A stretch of DNA of 64,000 nucleotides from the NCBI RefSeq assembly GCF_003269275.1, contig NZ_QLTS01000001.1, positions 1-64,000 of the forward strand. Direction: 5' to 3'. Shown here in pieces: positions 1 to 10,921 of the stretch. The first letter of the stretch is position 1; every line of letters starts with the position of its first letter. The stretch comes from Phascolarctobacterium faecium DSM 14760 (lineage in GTDB: Bacteria; Bacillota; Negativicutes; Acidaminococcales; Acidaminococcaceae). The position numbers and the translations under genes are program-made. The notes beneath the pieces are model-generated. The model searched no databases, was not told the DNA's origin, and saw nothing but the letters and a program-made list of their open reading frames with translations.

Positions 1-399
1 GCGGAAGCCAAATGCGGGCCGGTACTGGCTGCGGAAGGGGACCCAAGGATCACAAAATTCGGCAGATTTATGAGGGCTACCAGACTTGATGAGCTGCCGC
101 AGCTGTTCAATGTGCTGAAAGGCGAAATGAGCATCGTCGGCCCCAGGCCGGAACGACCATTCTTCGTTAAGCAGTTTATTGCCCAAAAACCTGAATATGA
201 CTATCGCCACAACGTAAAACCAGGCATCACGGGCCTGGCACAGATAGCAGGCAAATATAATACCAGTGCCTATGACAAGCTGATCTACGACCTGCTGTAT
301 ATACAGGATGTCAGCGTCAAAACAGACCTGATGATCATGCTGCAGACATTCAAAGTTTTGCTGACAAAAAGCAGTACCGAAGGAGTACAGGGAAAATGA
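1..399 (+). CDS. Undecaprenyl-phosphate sugar phosphotransferase, C-terminal part
   Basis: The frame is open from the window edge, so only the last 132 residues are visible and the true start lies upstream. They carry the C-terminal signature of the bacterial sugar transferase family (PF02397): RATRLDELPQL, then KGEMSIVGPRPE, then PGITGLAQI. Members transfer a sugar-1-phosphate from a UDP-sugar to undecaprenyl phosphate at the inner membrane, the first step in making a lipid-linked surface glycan. The stop overlaps the next glycosyltransferase start by 4 bases, so it is translationally coupled to the glycan operon. Its codons are richer in G and C than those of the following genes. The sugar specificity cannot be told from this part. 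Confidence 0.9.
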   Translation, partial: AEAKCGPVLAAEGDPRITKFGRFMRATRLDELPQLFNVLKGEMSIVGPRPERPFFVKQFIAQKPEYDYRHNVKPGITGLAQIAGKYNTSAYDKLIYDLLYIQDVSVKTDLMIMLQTFKVLLTKSSTEGVQGK

Positions 400-1151
400 T
401 TGATGGTTTAGTTTCCATAATAATGCCTGCCTATAATGCAGAAAAATATATTGCAGAAGCTATCGAAAGCGTATTAAAGCAGACATACACAAATTGGGAA
501 CTGATTATTGTTAATGATTGTTCAACCGATAAGACAGAACAGATCATAAAAAAGTATCAAGAACAGGATCAGCGTATTAGACTTTGTTCTTTAATTAAAA
601 ATAAAGGTGTTGCAAATGCCAGGAATACAGCAATAAAAAATGCAGTAGGTAGGTATTTAGCTTTTTTAGATAGTGATGATATGTGGTTACCGGAAAAATT
701 AGAAAAACAAATAAATTTTATGAAAAAGAATGGTTATAGTTTTACATATCATTCATATAGAATATTTATAGTTTCAGATAATTCGTTGGGAAAGATTATC
801 AACGTACCTATACAAGTGAATTATGAAAAATTATTACAAGGAAATAGTACTGGAAGCTGCTTAAGCACCTGTATAGATAGAAATATAGTTGAAGAAATTT
901 ATATGCCTAATGATAAACATGAAGATTTTATTTGTTGGTTAAATGTTTTAAAAAAATATGGCATTGTCGGTTATGGTATAAGTGAATGTTTGGCATATTA
1001 CAGAGTTGGTAAAAAATCGGTAAGTAGCAATAAGTTTAAAAGTGCGTATTGGACATGGAATGTCTATAGAACATCGCAAAGATTATCTATTGTACAATCT
1101 ATTTATTACATGTTTTTTTACATTAAAAGTGGACTTAAGAAATGGAGTTAA
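396..1151 (+). CDS. Family 2 glycosyltransferase
   Basis: This 251-residue GT2 (GT-A fold) enzyme is expected to add a sugar from a nucleotide donor to the lipid-linked glycan on the cytoplasmic face. The nucleotide-binding start VSIIMPAYNAEKYI is at residues 6-19, the acidic DCSTDKT motif at 41-47 and the metal-binding DSDD at 92-95. The C-terminal third is variable, as usual for acceptor-binding parts. It starts inside the stop of the sugar-phosphate transferase and overlaps the next gene by 10 bases. Donor and acceptor are not predictable. Base composition turns AT-rich from here onwards. Confidence 0.9.
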   Translation: MIDGLVSIIMPAYNAEKYIAEAIESVLKQTYTNWELIIVNDCSTDKTEQIIKKYQEQDQRIRLCSLIKNKGVANARNTAIKNAVGRYLAFLDSDDMWLPEKLEKQINFMKKNGYSFTYHSYRIFIVSDNSLGKIINVPIQVNYEKLLQGNSTGSCLSTCIDRNIVEEIYMPNDKHEDFICWLNVLKKYGIVGYGISECLAYYRVGKKSVSSNKFKSAYWTWNVYRTSQRLSIVQSIYYMFFYIKSGLKKWS

Positions 1152-1951
1152 AGAAAGTCATGCGTTCAGTAGAAATTTTATTAAGCTGTATGAACGAGGA
1201 AGATTATTCAATAATTTCAGGATCGAATATTAAAACGAATACAGTAATCATAAATCAATGCAGTGAAAATTCTATGAATCAAATCAATATCAACAATAAT
1301 AAATATGTAAAATGGATAAATAGTACAGAGCGAGGATTGTCTAAAAGCAGAAATATGGCAATTCATAATTCTTGTGCGGACATATGTTTAATCGCAGATA
1401 ATGATGAAAAATTTGATGATGATTGTGAACAGAAGATATTAAAAGCATATGAGGATTTACCAGATGCAGATATTATTATTTTTGATTTACATAATAAACC
1501 TACAAAATTAAAGCCTAAAATTTATCTACCAAAAAGGTTGGAAATGTTGAGGGTATGTTCTTGTCAAATAACCTTTAAAAGGGCATCAATAATTGATAAT
1601 AAACTTATATTCGATGTAAAACTTGGCGCAGGTACAGGAAATGGAGCCGGAGAAGAAAATAAATTTTTACTGGATTGTTATGATAAAGGTTTAAAAATAT
1701 ACCATGTGCCCGAAAAGATTGCAGTAATGACAGAAAATGAATCAACATGGTTTACTGGATTTGATGCGGATTTCTTTTATAAACAAGGTATGTCAACCAG
1801 ATATATATTGGGTTTTGGGTTAAGCTGTACATATGGATTGTATTATGCAATTTCTAAGCATAATCAATATAAAAAAGATATTAGTATTTTTGGTGCATTA
1901 AAAAACATATTGAGCGGTATTTTTGATAATAAGTTAACGAAAAAAATTTGA
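1142..1951 (+). CDS. Atypical GT2-like glycosyltransferase
   Basis: A 269-residue protein of the divergent GT2-related type. Near the N terminus it has a VIINQC strand in place of the usual VNDGS motif, followed by ERGLSKSRNMAI (the GT2 helix around the conserved Arg) and DNDE at the position of the DxD. A later GAGEENKFL segment resembles the usual ED acceptor motif. It overlaps the preceding gene by 10 bases. An in-frame ATG at 1160, with GGAG 12 bases upstream, is an equally good or better start and would remove the first six residues. Role inferred: a glycan-chain transferase; the sugar is unknown. Confidence 0.75.
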   Translation: MELKKVMRSVEILLSCMNEEDYSIISGSNIKTNTVIINQCSENSMNQININNNKYVKWINSTERGLSKSRNMAIHNSCADICLIADNDEKFDDDCEQKILKAYEDLPDADIIIFDLHNKPTKLKPKIYLPKRLEMLRVCSCQITFKRASIIDNKLIFDVKLGAGTGNGAGEENKFLLDCYDKGLKIYHVPEKIAVMTENESTWFTGFDADFFYKQGMSTRYILGFGLSCTYGLYYAISKHNQYKKDISIFGALKNILSGIFDNKLTKKI

Positions 1952-1975
1952 AAAAGCTGAATCTGGAGAAAAACA

Positions 1976-2713
1976 ATGATACCTAAAAAGATCCATTATT
2001 GCTGGTTTGGCGGTAGTCCATTACCTGATGTAGTAAAAAAATATATTGAAACTTGGAAGAAATATTGTCCCGATTATGAAATAAAAGAGTGGAATGAAAA
2101 TAATTTTGATGTCAATCAGAATAAATATTGCAGTGAAGCATACGAAGCCAGAAAGTGGGCTTTTGTCAGTGATTATGCTAGATTAAAGATTTTATATGAC
2201 TATGGTGGTATTTATATGGATACTGACGTTGAAGTATGCAAACCATTAGATCACTTAGCAGGTTATGCTTTTTGGTCGGGATTTGAGTCGGAGAGTCAGA
2301 TCCCGACAGGAATCATGGCTTCCTGTCGGGATAATGAATTATTGGGATATTTATTATCCTACTATAATGAAAAACACTTTAAGGACGCAGATGGCAGTTA
2401 TGATACTACTACTAATGTCATAACAATTACCAAGATGATAAAGGACAAATATAATGTTGAACTAAATAATACATTTCAAATATTTGGAGAAAATTATGCT
2501 ATCTTCCCATTTGAGTATTTTTGTGCGAAAGATTTTTTTTCAGGGAAAGTGAGCAAGACAGAAAACACTTATACGATACATCATTTTAATGGATCGTGGC
2601 TTAACAAATGTGAGAGTAGAAAAATAATGATAAGGAAAATATTAATAAATTTAATAGGTGTAGCTCATGTGAAAAAGATACTGTATTTTAAGAGATGGGT
2701 GTTTGGTCGGTGA
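1976..2713 (+). CDS. GT32-type capsular polysaccharide glycosyltransferase
   Basis: This 245-residue protein begins IPKKIHYCWFGG, the hallmark of GT32 (DXD-containing, Gly_transf_sug) enzymes. The strand DYGGIYMDTDVEV follows, with the metal-coordinating DxD at residues 82-84. Related proteins are capsular polysaccharide or mannosyl/galactosyl transferases acting on the cytoplasmic side of the inner membrane. It sits 24 bases after the previous gene and 6 bases before the next, so it is in the same operon. Length fits the short bacterial members. Donor sugar unknown. Confidence 0.88.
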   Translation: MIPKKIHYCWFGGSPLPDVVKKYIETWKKYCPDYEIKEWNENNFDVNQNKYCSEAYEARKWAFVSDYARLKILYDYGGIYMDTDVEVCKPLDHLAGYAFWSGFESESQIPTGIMASCRDNELLGYLLSYYNEKHFKDADGSYDTTTNVITITKMIKDKYNVELNNTFQIFGENYAIFPFEYFCAKDFFSGKVSKTENTYTIHHFNGSWLNKCESRKIMIRKILINLIGVAHVKKILYFKRWVFGR

Positions 2714-2719
2714 AGAGAT

Positions 2720-3688
2720 ATGTTGTTTAGTATTTTGATTCCTGTTTATAATTCTGCTCTTTATATAGAGCAATGTATTAAATCGATAAAAAATCAAAGC
2801 TATAAAAATTTTGAATGCATCATTGTTAACGATGGTTCTACGGATAATAGTCTGGATTTAATAAATGACATTATCGAAAATGATGCAAGATTTACTGTTA
2901 TATCTCAAAGTAACAAAGGAATTTCTGATACACGTAATAAATTGCTGGAAATGTCAAACGGTGAATATATTGTATGGGTGGATTCTGATGATTTTGTAGA
3001 TATGGATTTACTATACACTCTTTGGGAAAAAATTTCATGCAGTGGTGATGATGCATATAGTTTTAATTATACTTGCTTTGGAAGTCCTTCCAGTAAACTA
3101 AAAACAATAGAGTTATTTAAAAAAATGGATATATTAACATCTAAAGATATATTAAAGCATCTCGCCAAAGAAGTAAAAATGCCAAGTTTTTTATGGAATA
3201 AGGTGATAAAAAAGAGTTTGTATAATGGATTAAGATTCTCATCTCAAAAGGTAATGTTAGAAGATTATGAAATTTTAACGAGTGTGTTTCTAAAAATTAA
3301 TAGGATGGTCTTTATCGACAATAACTTATACTTTTATCGACAAAACTCTAATAGTATTACGCATAATGTAAATGTTGAAATAATTTCAGAAAATAATATA
3401 ACAATTGCTAAAAGAGAACAAATGATTTTAGAGGCATACCCTGATTTGCTTACAGCAGTAAAAATTGGAAGGGCATATAGAGCTCTTTCTTATCTTACAT
3501 TTCTAAGGAAAATATGTGATGATTATGAAATTAAGCAGAAAGAACAGAAAAATTTGCGTAAATATTTATATTTGTTTTTGTTGGATGAGGATATAAATAT
3601 TAAGAAAAAACTGGCAGCCTTGTTACTTTCGGTAAATTTAAGAATATATGATACCATGTTGCGACTATATTCTAAAGAATGCTTTTAG
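2720..3688 (+). CDS. Family 2 glycosyltransferase
   Basis: A 322-residue GT2 enzyme with SILIPVYNSALYI at residues 4-16, VNDGSTDNS at 36-44 and the metal-binding DSDD at 88-91. The C-terminal region contains the MLEDYE segment typical of the catalytic-base motif in this family. It is expected to extend the surface glycan. GAAGAGA lies just upstream of the ATG. It is followed by the flippase gene after 26 bases. It is clearly distinct in sequence from the GT2 at 396-1151, so the two probably add different residues. Confidence 0.9.
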   Translation: MLFSILIPVYNSALYIEQCIKSIKNQSYKNFECIIVNDGSTDNSLDLINDIIENDARFTVISQSNKGISDTRNKLLEMSNGEYIVWVDSDDFVDMDLLYTLWEKISCSGDDAYSFNYTCFGSPSSKLKTIELFKKMDILTSKDILKHLAKEVKMPSFLWNKVIKKSLYNGLRFSSQKVMLEDYEILTSVFLKINRMVFIDNNLYFYRQNSNSITHNVNVEIISENNITIAKREQMILEAYPDLLTAVKIGRAYRALSYLTFLRKICDDYEIKQKEQKNLRKYLYLFLLDEDINIKKKLAALLLSVNLRIYDTMLRLYSKECF

Positions 3689-3714
3689 CGTAGCTTAATG
3701 GGGAGAAAAACTTA

Positions 3715-5457
3715 ATGAAATCTTTATTTAAGATTTTTACAATATTTACACCGTCACAACTAAGAAAATGCGTATTTATAGTATTGGCAATGATTATAGG
3801 TGCTATTTTAGAGGCAATAGGTATAGGAGCAATTTTACCATTGATCTCCATTATGGGAAATCAAGATTTTTTAACAGTATATCCAAATGTCGCTCAATAT
3901 GCGGAAATTTTTGGTATAACAACACATATAGAATTTATTATGGCAGCTACATTTTTGCTTTTAATACTATATGTTATAAAAAATATTTATTTAGTATGGC
4001 AAAATAAAATGCAGATTGACTTTGCTATTCAAAACCAAATTTATTATTCAGAAGGATTGTTAGCAGAATATTTGCATAAGCCATATCTTTATCATCTTAA
4101 TCATAACACAGCTACGTTATTAAGAAACGTTAATGCTGGCGGTGTTGTTGTTTTTTCCAATATAATGGTGTCAACTTTTACGTTATTGACTGAAGTAATA
4201 ACAGCTGTAACTATATGGTTACTGTTGGTTGTGATAGACGCTTTTACTGCAATTATAGTAGCTGGCTTTATCGGAAGTCTTTTATATTTTATTATTAAAG
4301 GATTTCGTAAAAAAATTACTGAACAGGGCAGAATTCAAAATGAATATTCTGCTTTATATATAAAATGTATAAATCAAAGCTTAGGTGCCATTAAGGAAAC
4401 AAAAGTATCGTGTAAAGAAGAATTTTTTCTGGACGTTTTTCAAAAAGCATATTTTGAATATGGTAAAGCCAATGGTAAGTTTCTGTTTATGAATCAGTTG
4501 CCCAGGATGCTTATTGAGACAATTATTGTCTGCGGTTTGCTGCTCTTGATAATAACAAAGCTGTTATTAGGTAGCCAGCCGGCAGAAATAGTTCCCTTAT
4601 TGGGTGTGTTGGCATTAGCGGCCTTCAGGTTAATGCCTAGTGCTAACAGGATAGTGAATTTATCTAATAACATCAGATTTCAAATGCCGTTATTCAACGA
4701 ATTATATGATGATTTGCTGATTATAAAAAGTAAAATCGAACACAATACAAAGATTGTTTTACAGAATAATAAGCAAAAAATGAAGTTTGAAAATGTGATT
4801 TCTGTAGAAGAACTCGGTTTTACTTATCCAGAAATAGAAAAGCAGGTTTTAAGGAATATAAGTTTTAGTATCCCAAAAGGAAAGTTTGTTGGTATAGTTG
4901 GACCTTCCGGAGCTGGCAAAACGACCTTTGTTGATATTTTGTTGGGTCTATTACCACCAAGCAGTGGAAGAATCAGTGTGGACGGGAAGAATATTTATGA
5001 CGATATACGCACATGGCAGGCCAATTTAGCATATGTTCCCCAAAACATTTATTTAATAGACGGTACCATCCGAGAAAATATTGCCTTGGGGATAGATGAA
5101 AAAGAAATAGATGATGCTTTGATCAATAAAGTACTGCATATGGCAGAACTTTATGATTTTGTACAGGAACTGCCAGCAGGTATTGATACAACCGTAGGCG
5201 AACGAGGTGTGAAGCTTAGCGGCGGACAGCGGCAGCGGATTGGCATTGCAAGGGCGTTGTATTATCAGCCACAAGTCCTTGTGCTTGATGAAGCAACATC
5301 AGCCTTAGATAACGAAACAGAAAAAAGTATTACTGATACCATTTTAAAACTTAAAGGGCAAATAACAATTATAGCTGTTGCCCACAGATTAACGACATTG
5401 GAACAGTGTGATTTTAAGGTTAAATTTGAAAATGGTAAAGCAGAAATAATAAATTAA
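3715..5457 (+). CDS. ABC half-transporter, PglK-like glycan flippase/exporter
   Basis: 580 residues with an N-terminal six-helix membrane domain (about residues 20-320) fused to an ATPase domain. Walker A GPSGAGKTT starts at residue 396, the signature LSGGQRQR at about 501 and Walker B VLVLDEATSALD at about 521, followed by the AVAHRL switch histidine. Size and layout match PglK, which flips lipid-linked oligosaccharides in Campylobacter, and other lipid-exporting half transporters. Within a glycosyltransferase operon, flipping of the assembled undecaprenyl-linked glycan is the likely job. No Wzx or Wzy is seen in the window. Substrate is inferred from context only. Confidence 0.88.
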   Translation: MKSLFKIFTIFTPSQLRKCVFIVLAMIIGAILEAIGIGAILPLISIMGNQDFLTVYPNVAQYAEIFGITTHIEFIMAATFLLLILYVIKNIYLVWQNKMQIDFAIQNQIYYSEGLLAEYLHKPYLYHLNHNTATLLRNVNAGGVVVFSNIMVSTFTLLTEVITAVTIWLLLVVIDAFTAIIVAGFIGSLLYFIIKGFRKKITEQGRIQNEYSALYIKCINQSLGAIKETKVSCKEEFFLDVFQKAYFEYGKANGKFLFMNQLPRMLIETIIVCGLLLLIITKLLLGSQPAEIVPLLGVLALAAFRLMPSANRIVNLSNNIRFQMPLFNELYDDLLIIKSKIEHNTKIVLQNNKQKMKFENVISVEELGFTYPEIEKQVLRNISFSIPKGKFVGIVGPSGAGKTTFVDILLGLLPPSSGRISVDGKNIYDDIRTWQANLAYVPQNIYLIDGTIRENIALGIDEKEIDDALINKVLHMAELYDFVQELPAGIDTTVGERGVKLSGGQRQRIGIARALYYQPQVLVLDEATSALDNETEKSITDTILKLKGQITIIAVAHRLTTLEQCDFKVKFENGKAEIIN

Positions 5458-5462
5458 GATAA

Positions 5463-6460
<998 letters not shown>

Positions 6461-6461
<1 letters not shown>

Positions 6462-7615
6462 TGATTTTTTATGGAAAGCAGAGCATTGACGAAAATGATA
6501 TAGATGCAGTAGTGGAGGTTTTAAAGTCTGATTTTTTGACACAGGGACCTGCTATTGAAAAATTTGAAAAATGTGTAGCGGAGTATTGTGGTGCTAAATA
6601 TGCTGTAGCGGTTACCAGCGCTACGGCTGCTTTACATATTTCCTGTCTTTCAGCTGGGTTGGGCAAAGATGATATCCTTTGGACATCCCCAATAACTTTT
6701 ACTGCATCTGCTAATTGTGGAAGATATTGTGGTGCTGATGTAGATTTTGTAGATATAGATCCATCTACATATAACATGAGTATTGCCGAGCTGGAGAAAA
6801 AACTACAAGCGGCAGAGATAAAGCCGAGAGTAGTAGTGCCGGTACATTTGGCTGGTCAATCGTGTGAGATGGACAAAATCTATAAATTGTCACAGAAATA
6901 TGGGTTTAAAGTAATTGAAGATGCTTCACATGCCATAGGAGCTGATTATAAAGAAACTAAGGTTGGCTGCTGCAAGTATTCCGACATGACAGTATTCAGC
7001 TTCCATCCGGTAAAAATAGTAACTACTGGTGAAGGCGGCATGGTTTTGACTAATGATAAAGATTTGTATGAAAAGTTAGTATTGTATCGCAGTCATGGCA
7101 TAACACGCGATCCAAAACTTATGACTGGGATTGCTGACGGTCCCTGGTATTATCAACAGATAGATTTAGGATTTAACTATCGTATGACTGATATGCAGGC
7201 TGCCTTGGGATATAGCCAGATGCAGAAAGTTGATGAATTTGTCAGTAAAAGACGTTATTTAGTCAAACGATATAATGAATTATTAAAAAACATCAATGGT
7301 ATTCAGTTGCCAGATCAAAATGAAGATACTAAATCTTCCTGGCATTTATACGTTGTCCGGGTGGATTTTTCTAAAATAAGTAAAACTAAGAACCAAATTT
7401 TTGCCGAGATGAAAGAGAAGGGGATATGTTTAAATTTACATTATATTCCTGTGCATACGCAGCCGTATTATGAAAATTTGGGCTTTAAAGGTGGGGACTT
7501 TCCCAACAGTGAAAAATATTATGAAGAAGCATTTACATTGCCGTTATATTATGCATTGACTGATGAGCAGCAGGATCACATCGTAAAAAGTTTAGTTGAG
7601 GTGTTAGGCGAATAG
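6461..7615 (+). CDS. pseC: UDP-4-amino-4,6-dideoxy-AltNAc transaminase, PseC
   Basis: PLP-dependent DegT/DnrJ/EryC1-family aminotransferase of 384 residues that aminates C4 of the PseB product using glutamate. The PLP lysine is Lys185 in FHPVKIVTTGEGG, almost the same number as in the Helicobacter enzyme. An EDASHAIG segment supplies the cofactor-binding aspartate. It starts with GTG at 6461, sharing a base with the pseB TAG, and AAGGAG lies 11 bases upstream. Assignment to PseC rather than another sugar aminotransferase rests on the flanking pseB and pseF-I genes. Confidence 0.93.
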
Positions 7616-7640
7616 TTTAATTATTATGGAGGTAATTATC

Positions 7641-8651
7641 ATGGAGATAAAGGTTTGTAAAGCGTGTGGTTTTATTCTTGATACCAGGCCTAATATGAAA
7701 TCTGAAAATGGTATATGTTTATCTTGTTTAAATAAAGACAGGAAAAATAGTATTGATTGGAAAGAGAGGCAAAAGTGGTTAACAGCATATATAGAAAAAA
7801 CTAGAAATAGAAATGTAGAGTGGGATTGTGTAGTTGGTGTATCTGGCGGGAAAGATTCATGTGCCATTGTAAAAAGATTGTTTGAGTGTCATGGTGTAAA
7901 AAAAGCATTGTTGGTACATGTTTGCGATGAATTTACACCGTCATTGGCAGGGTTACATAATTTGGATAATCTGGCTAAAAAATATAATCTAGACTTAATA
8001 AACTTTAGGTGTGCGCCTCAAACCTTTGTTGAAGAAACGAAAAAGAGCTTTTTTGAGGAATTACATCCGTTGAAATGGATAGAATCACAGTTATATTCAA
8101 AGCCTTTAGAAATTGCTGCAGCATTTAATATACCACTGGTATTTATGGGAGAAAATCCTGCTTTTGAGTATGGTGAAAGTGAGGAGTGTGAGATTTTTCA
8201 TCCTGCAAGTAATGAGAAAACAAAAGTAATATTTATGGGATCCATTTGGCCATATTCAAATATTGATTCACTTGAACAGGCAGAAAAAATGGGGTTCAAG
8301 CAGTTATCTGATTTTGATGATTGGCAAAGACAGGGCAGCATTGATGATTTTACGCAAATAGATAGCAAAGGTTATATGATACAGCATTGGACCAAATTTA
8401 TTAAATTTGGATTCCAGCGCGTATCAGACATGGCATGTAGATTTGTACGAGAAGGGAAATTGACAAAAGAACAGGCACTGCAATTAATAAAAGATTCTGA
8501 TTATATTTGCGATCCGCTTGCGAAAAAAGATTTTTGTAGAACGATTGGTATAACTGTGCAAGAATTTGATGAAACTGTTGATAAATTTGCCAATAAGGAT
8601 ATTTTAGTAAAAGATGCCAATGGCAAATGGCGTAGGAAAGATTTGTTATAA
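7641..8651 (+). CDS. N-acetyl sugar amidotransferase, PseA/WbpG-like
   Basis: A 336-residue PP-loop ATP pyrophosphatase. The ATP-binding SGGKDS is at residues 68-73, and a four-cysteine zinc-ribbon-like N terminus has Cys6, Cys9, Cys26 and Cys29. Relatives (PseA of Campylobacter, WbpG of Pseudomonas) convert an N-acetyl group to acetamidino on nonulosonic acids or amino sugars. The start at 7641 is chosen because GGAGG (7628-7632) lies 8 bases upstream; the earlier ATG at 7626 would overlap this site. WbpG works with HisH/HisF-like ammonia suppliers, none of which is visible here. It suggests the final sugar is an amidinated pseudaminic acid. Confidence 0.85.
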   Translation: MEIKVCKACGFILDTRPNMKSENGICLSCLNKDRKNSIDWKERQKWLTAYIEKTRNRNVEWDCVVGVSGGKDSCAIVKRLFECHGVKKALLVHVCDEFTPSLAGLHNLDNLAKKYNLDLINFRCAPQTFVEETKKSFFEELHPLKWIESQLYSKPLEIAAAFNIPLVFMGENPAFEYGESEECEIFHPASNEKTKVIFMGSIWPYSNIDSLEQAEKMGFKQLSDFDDWQRQGSIDDFTQIDSKGYMIQHWTKFIKFGFQRVSDMACRFVREGKLTKEQALQLIKDSDYICDPLAKKDFCRTIGITVQEFDETVDKFANKDILVKDANGKWRRKDLL

Positions 8652-8667
8652 AAAAAGAGGTTTGTCA

Positions 8668-9363
8668 ATGTCAGCAATAGCTATTATAACTGCACGAGGC
8701 GGCAGCAAGCGTATTCCAAAAAAGAATATCAAAGAGTTTTGCGGTAAGCCGATAATTGCTTATTCTATTGAGGCGGCATTCGCAAGCAAAATATTTACTG
8801 AAGTTATGGTATCGACAGATGATCCTGAGATTGCTGATATTGCTATCCAGTATGGAGCTAAAGTTCCGTTTCTGCGTAGCAATGAAACCTCTGATGATTT
8901 TTCGACTACCAGAGATGTATTAGATGAAGTGATAGCAACATATAAAACAAAACTGAAAAGAAGATTTGATTACGTTTGCTGTATTTATCCGACAGCACCA
9001 TTTGTATCTGCTAAAAAGCTTAGAGAGGCTTATGATATGCTGAAGGATTGTAAGACAGATCAGGTTATCCCCGTAGTGCAGTTTTCTTTTCCACCTCAAA
9101 GGGGATTTATCATTGATTCTGCTGGAGCCTTACGGTATAAATGGCCTGAAAATCAACGTAAACGGTCACAGGATCTTGAGCCGTTTTATCATGATGCCGG
9201 ACAATTCTATTTCTTTGATGCTGAAGTATTTTACAAGCAAAAACAAACGACTGAATTATCAATAAAACCCTATATCTTATCTGATCTAGAAGTTCAGGAT
9301 ATCGACAATATAGAAGATTGGCAAATTGCAGAAATAAAATACCAATTGGCGCAACAGAGGTAA
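8668..9363 (+). CDS. pseF: Pseudaminic acid cytidylyltransferase, PseF
   Basis: Activates pseudaminic acid with CTP to give CMP-pseudaminic acid, the donor for transfer. The 231-residue protein opens with the CMP-nonulosonate synthetase nucleotide motif ITARGGSKRIPKKNI, followed by STDDPEIADIA and later YHDAGQFYFF. Longer in-frame starts overlap the upstream gene; the ATG at 8668 is preferred because GAGG (8657-8660) sits 7 bases before it and the protein then begins like its relatives. pseG follows after 7 bases. Confidence 0.93.
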   Translation: MSAIAIITARGGSKRIPKKNIKEFCGKPIIAYSIEAAFASKIFTEVMVSTDDPEIADIAIQYGAKVPFLRSNETSDDFSTTRDVLDEVIATYKTKLKRRFDYVCCIYPTAPFVSAKKLREAYDMLKDCKTDQVIPVVQFSFPPQRGFIIDSAGALRYKWPENQRKRSQDLEPFYHDAGQFYFFDAEVFYKQKQTTELSIKPYILSDLEVQDIDNIEDWQIAEIKYQLAQQR

Positions 9364-9370
9364 CATATAT

Positions 9371-10432
9371 ATGAAAGTTGTTTTTCGCGTAGATTCATCG
9401 CTGCAGATTGGCAGCGGGCATTTAATGCGTTGTCTTACCATGGCTGAACGATTGAAAAAAGAGAATGACGCCGATGTATATTTTGTTATGCGTGCTTTAA
9501 GTGGCAATTTAATAGATTTGGTGAAGCAAAAAAAAATTTCTGTTTTGGAATTGCCGCAAGCTGGATCGTCTTCAGCATTATCTGGTTATGCAAAATGGCT
9601 TACAGTTACACAGGAGCAGGATGCAGCAGAAACTATTGCAAGTATGAAAGCCATAGGAACACCGGATGTATTGGTTATCGACAGCTATGCAATAGATATA
9701 AAATGGGAAAGTATATTGCGCCTTCACGTAAAAAAAATCATGGTTATTGATGATTTAGCAAACAGGAAGCATGATTGTGATATTTTATTAGATCAAAATG
9801 AATATCTTAATAAAGATAAGCGATATGAAGGTCTGGTACCGCAAAATTGCAAGCTGCTTTTAGGGGCGCGGTATGCTATTTTACGTGAAGAGTTTTATAA
9901 AGCAAGAGAAAAAATGCGCCTTCGCGATGGAAAAATAAAGAATATTTTAGTTTTTTTTGGCGGCAGCGATCTGAGTAATGAAACGATAAAGGCACTGGAA
10001 GCTATAGTTTTACTTCAACGTCAGGATATTAGGGTCAATGTCATTGTAGGACAAAGTAATCCGAACAAAGAAGCTATAGAAAATTTTTGCAAAAAAAATA
10101 ATATGTATTATTTTTGCCAAATAGATAATATAGCAGAATTTATGAATCAAGCTGACTTGGCAATTGGAGCAGGTGGTACAGTGACTTGGGAACGTTGTTT
10201 TTTAGGTTTGCCGGCATTGGTTATAGCGATTGCTGAAAACCAGGTAGAATTAACTGTCAATTGTGCCAGTAAAGGGATTCTTGTATTTTTGGGTGATAAG
10301 AGTAAGGTTACAACTACTCTTTTAAGTAAAGAGATTTATAAGCTGGAAGGTGGAGAACTATTAAGGCTTGCACAAAATTGTTTGATCGAAGGAGCTTGCT
10401 ATGGAAGAAAAGATATATTTACGGAGAGTTAA
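9371..10432 (+). CDS. pseG: UDP-6-deoxy-AltdiNAc hydrolase, PseG
   Basis: Releases UDP from UDP-2,4-diacetamido-2,4,6-trideoxy-L-altrose to free the sugar for condensation with phosphoenolpyruvate. The 353-residue GT-B-like protein carries the N-terminal IGSGHLMRC motif with the catalytic His17 and a later GAGGTVTWERC nucleotide-binding loop. It is somewhat longer than the roughly 275-residue Campylobacter PseG, largely in the central part. It overlaps pseH by 32 bases, which suggests translational coupling of these two steps. Confidence 0.92.
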   Translation: MKVVFRVDSSLQIGSGHLMRCLTMAERLKKENDADVYFVMRALSGNLIDLVKQKKISVLELPQAGSSSALSGYAKWLTVTQEQDAAETIASMKAIGTPDVLVIDSYAIDIKWESILRLHVKKIMVIDDLANRKHDCDILLDQNEYLNKDKRYEGLVPQNCKLLLGARYAILREEFYKAREKMRLRDGKIKNILVFFGGSDLSNETIKALEAIVLLQRQDIRVNVIVGQSNPNKEAIENFCKKNNMYYFCQIDNIAEFMNQADLAIGAGGTVTWERCFLGLPALVIAIAENQVELTVNCASKGILVFLGDKSKVTTTLLSKEIYKLEGGELLRLAQNCLIEGACYGRKDIFTES

Positions 10433-10865
10433 AGAAACGGATATGAAGCTGTTATTTGATTGGCGGAATAATGAACTTGTTCGTAAAAATTCTTTTTGTA
10501 TGGACCCTGTTGAGTGGAACGAGCATGTGAAATGGTTTAATACTACTTTAGTAAAGTCTTCGGTACTATTTTTTATTCTGATATGTAAAGAACAGGAAGT
10601 TGGTCAAATACGAATAGATTTAGAGTTGGATAATACTGCAATTATCAATTATAGTATTGCAGAAAAATATAGAGGTTTGGGTTATGGAAAGCAAATTTTA
10701 CATTTAGCAGAAACCGAGCTATATGAGCGGTTTAAAAACAAGTATATGTTAAAAGCTTTAGTAAAAGAAAATAATATTTCTTCGCAGGTAGCTTTTGAGA
10801 GACTTGGTTATATTCTTCAAAATACAAATAGAGATATTTTTAAAACATATATTAAAATTCTTTAG
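10401..10865 (+). CDS. pseH: UDP-4-amino sugar N-acetyltransferase, PseH
   Basis: GNAT-fold acetyltransferase of 154 residues expected to acetylate the 4-amino group made by PseC, using acetyl-CoA. The acetyl-CoA loop RGLGYGK lies in the middle, and the N terminus IYLRRVKETD and central DWRNN are typical of the PseH/RimJ-like branch. The ATG at 10401 lies within the 3' end of pseG, with AAGGAG eight bases upstream. GNAT sequences alone are ambiguous; the assignment relies on the pathway otherwise being complete around it. Confidence 0.88.
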   Translation: MEEKIYLRRVKETDMKLLFDWRNNELVRKNSFCMDPVEWNEHVKWFNTTLVKSSVLFFILICKEQEVGQIRIDLELDNTAIINYSIAEKYRGLGYGKQILHLAETELYERFKNKYMLKALVKENNISSQVAFERLGYILQNTNRDIFKTYIKIL

Positions 10866-10921
10866 AATGTATGGTAAATAATCAAATGAAGATTTGTTTT
10901 AAAGAGAGGATATTTAAAGAA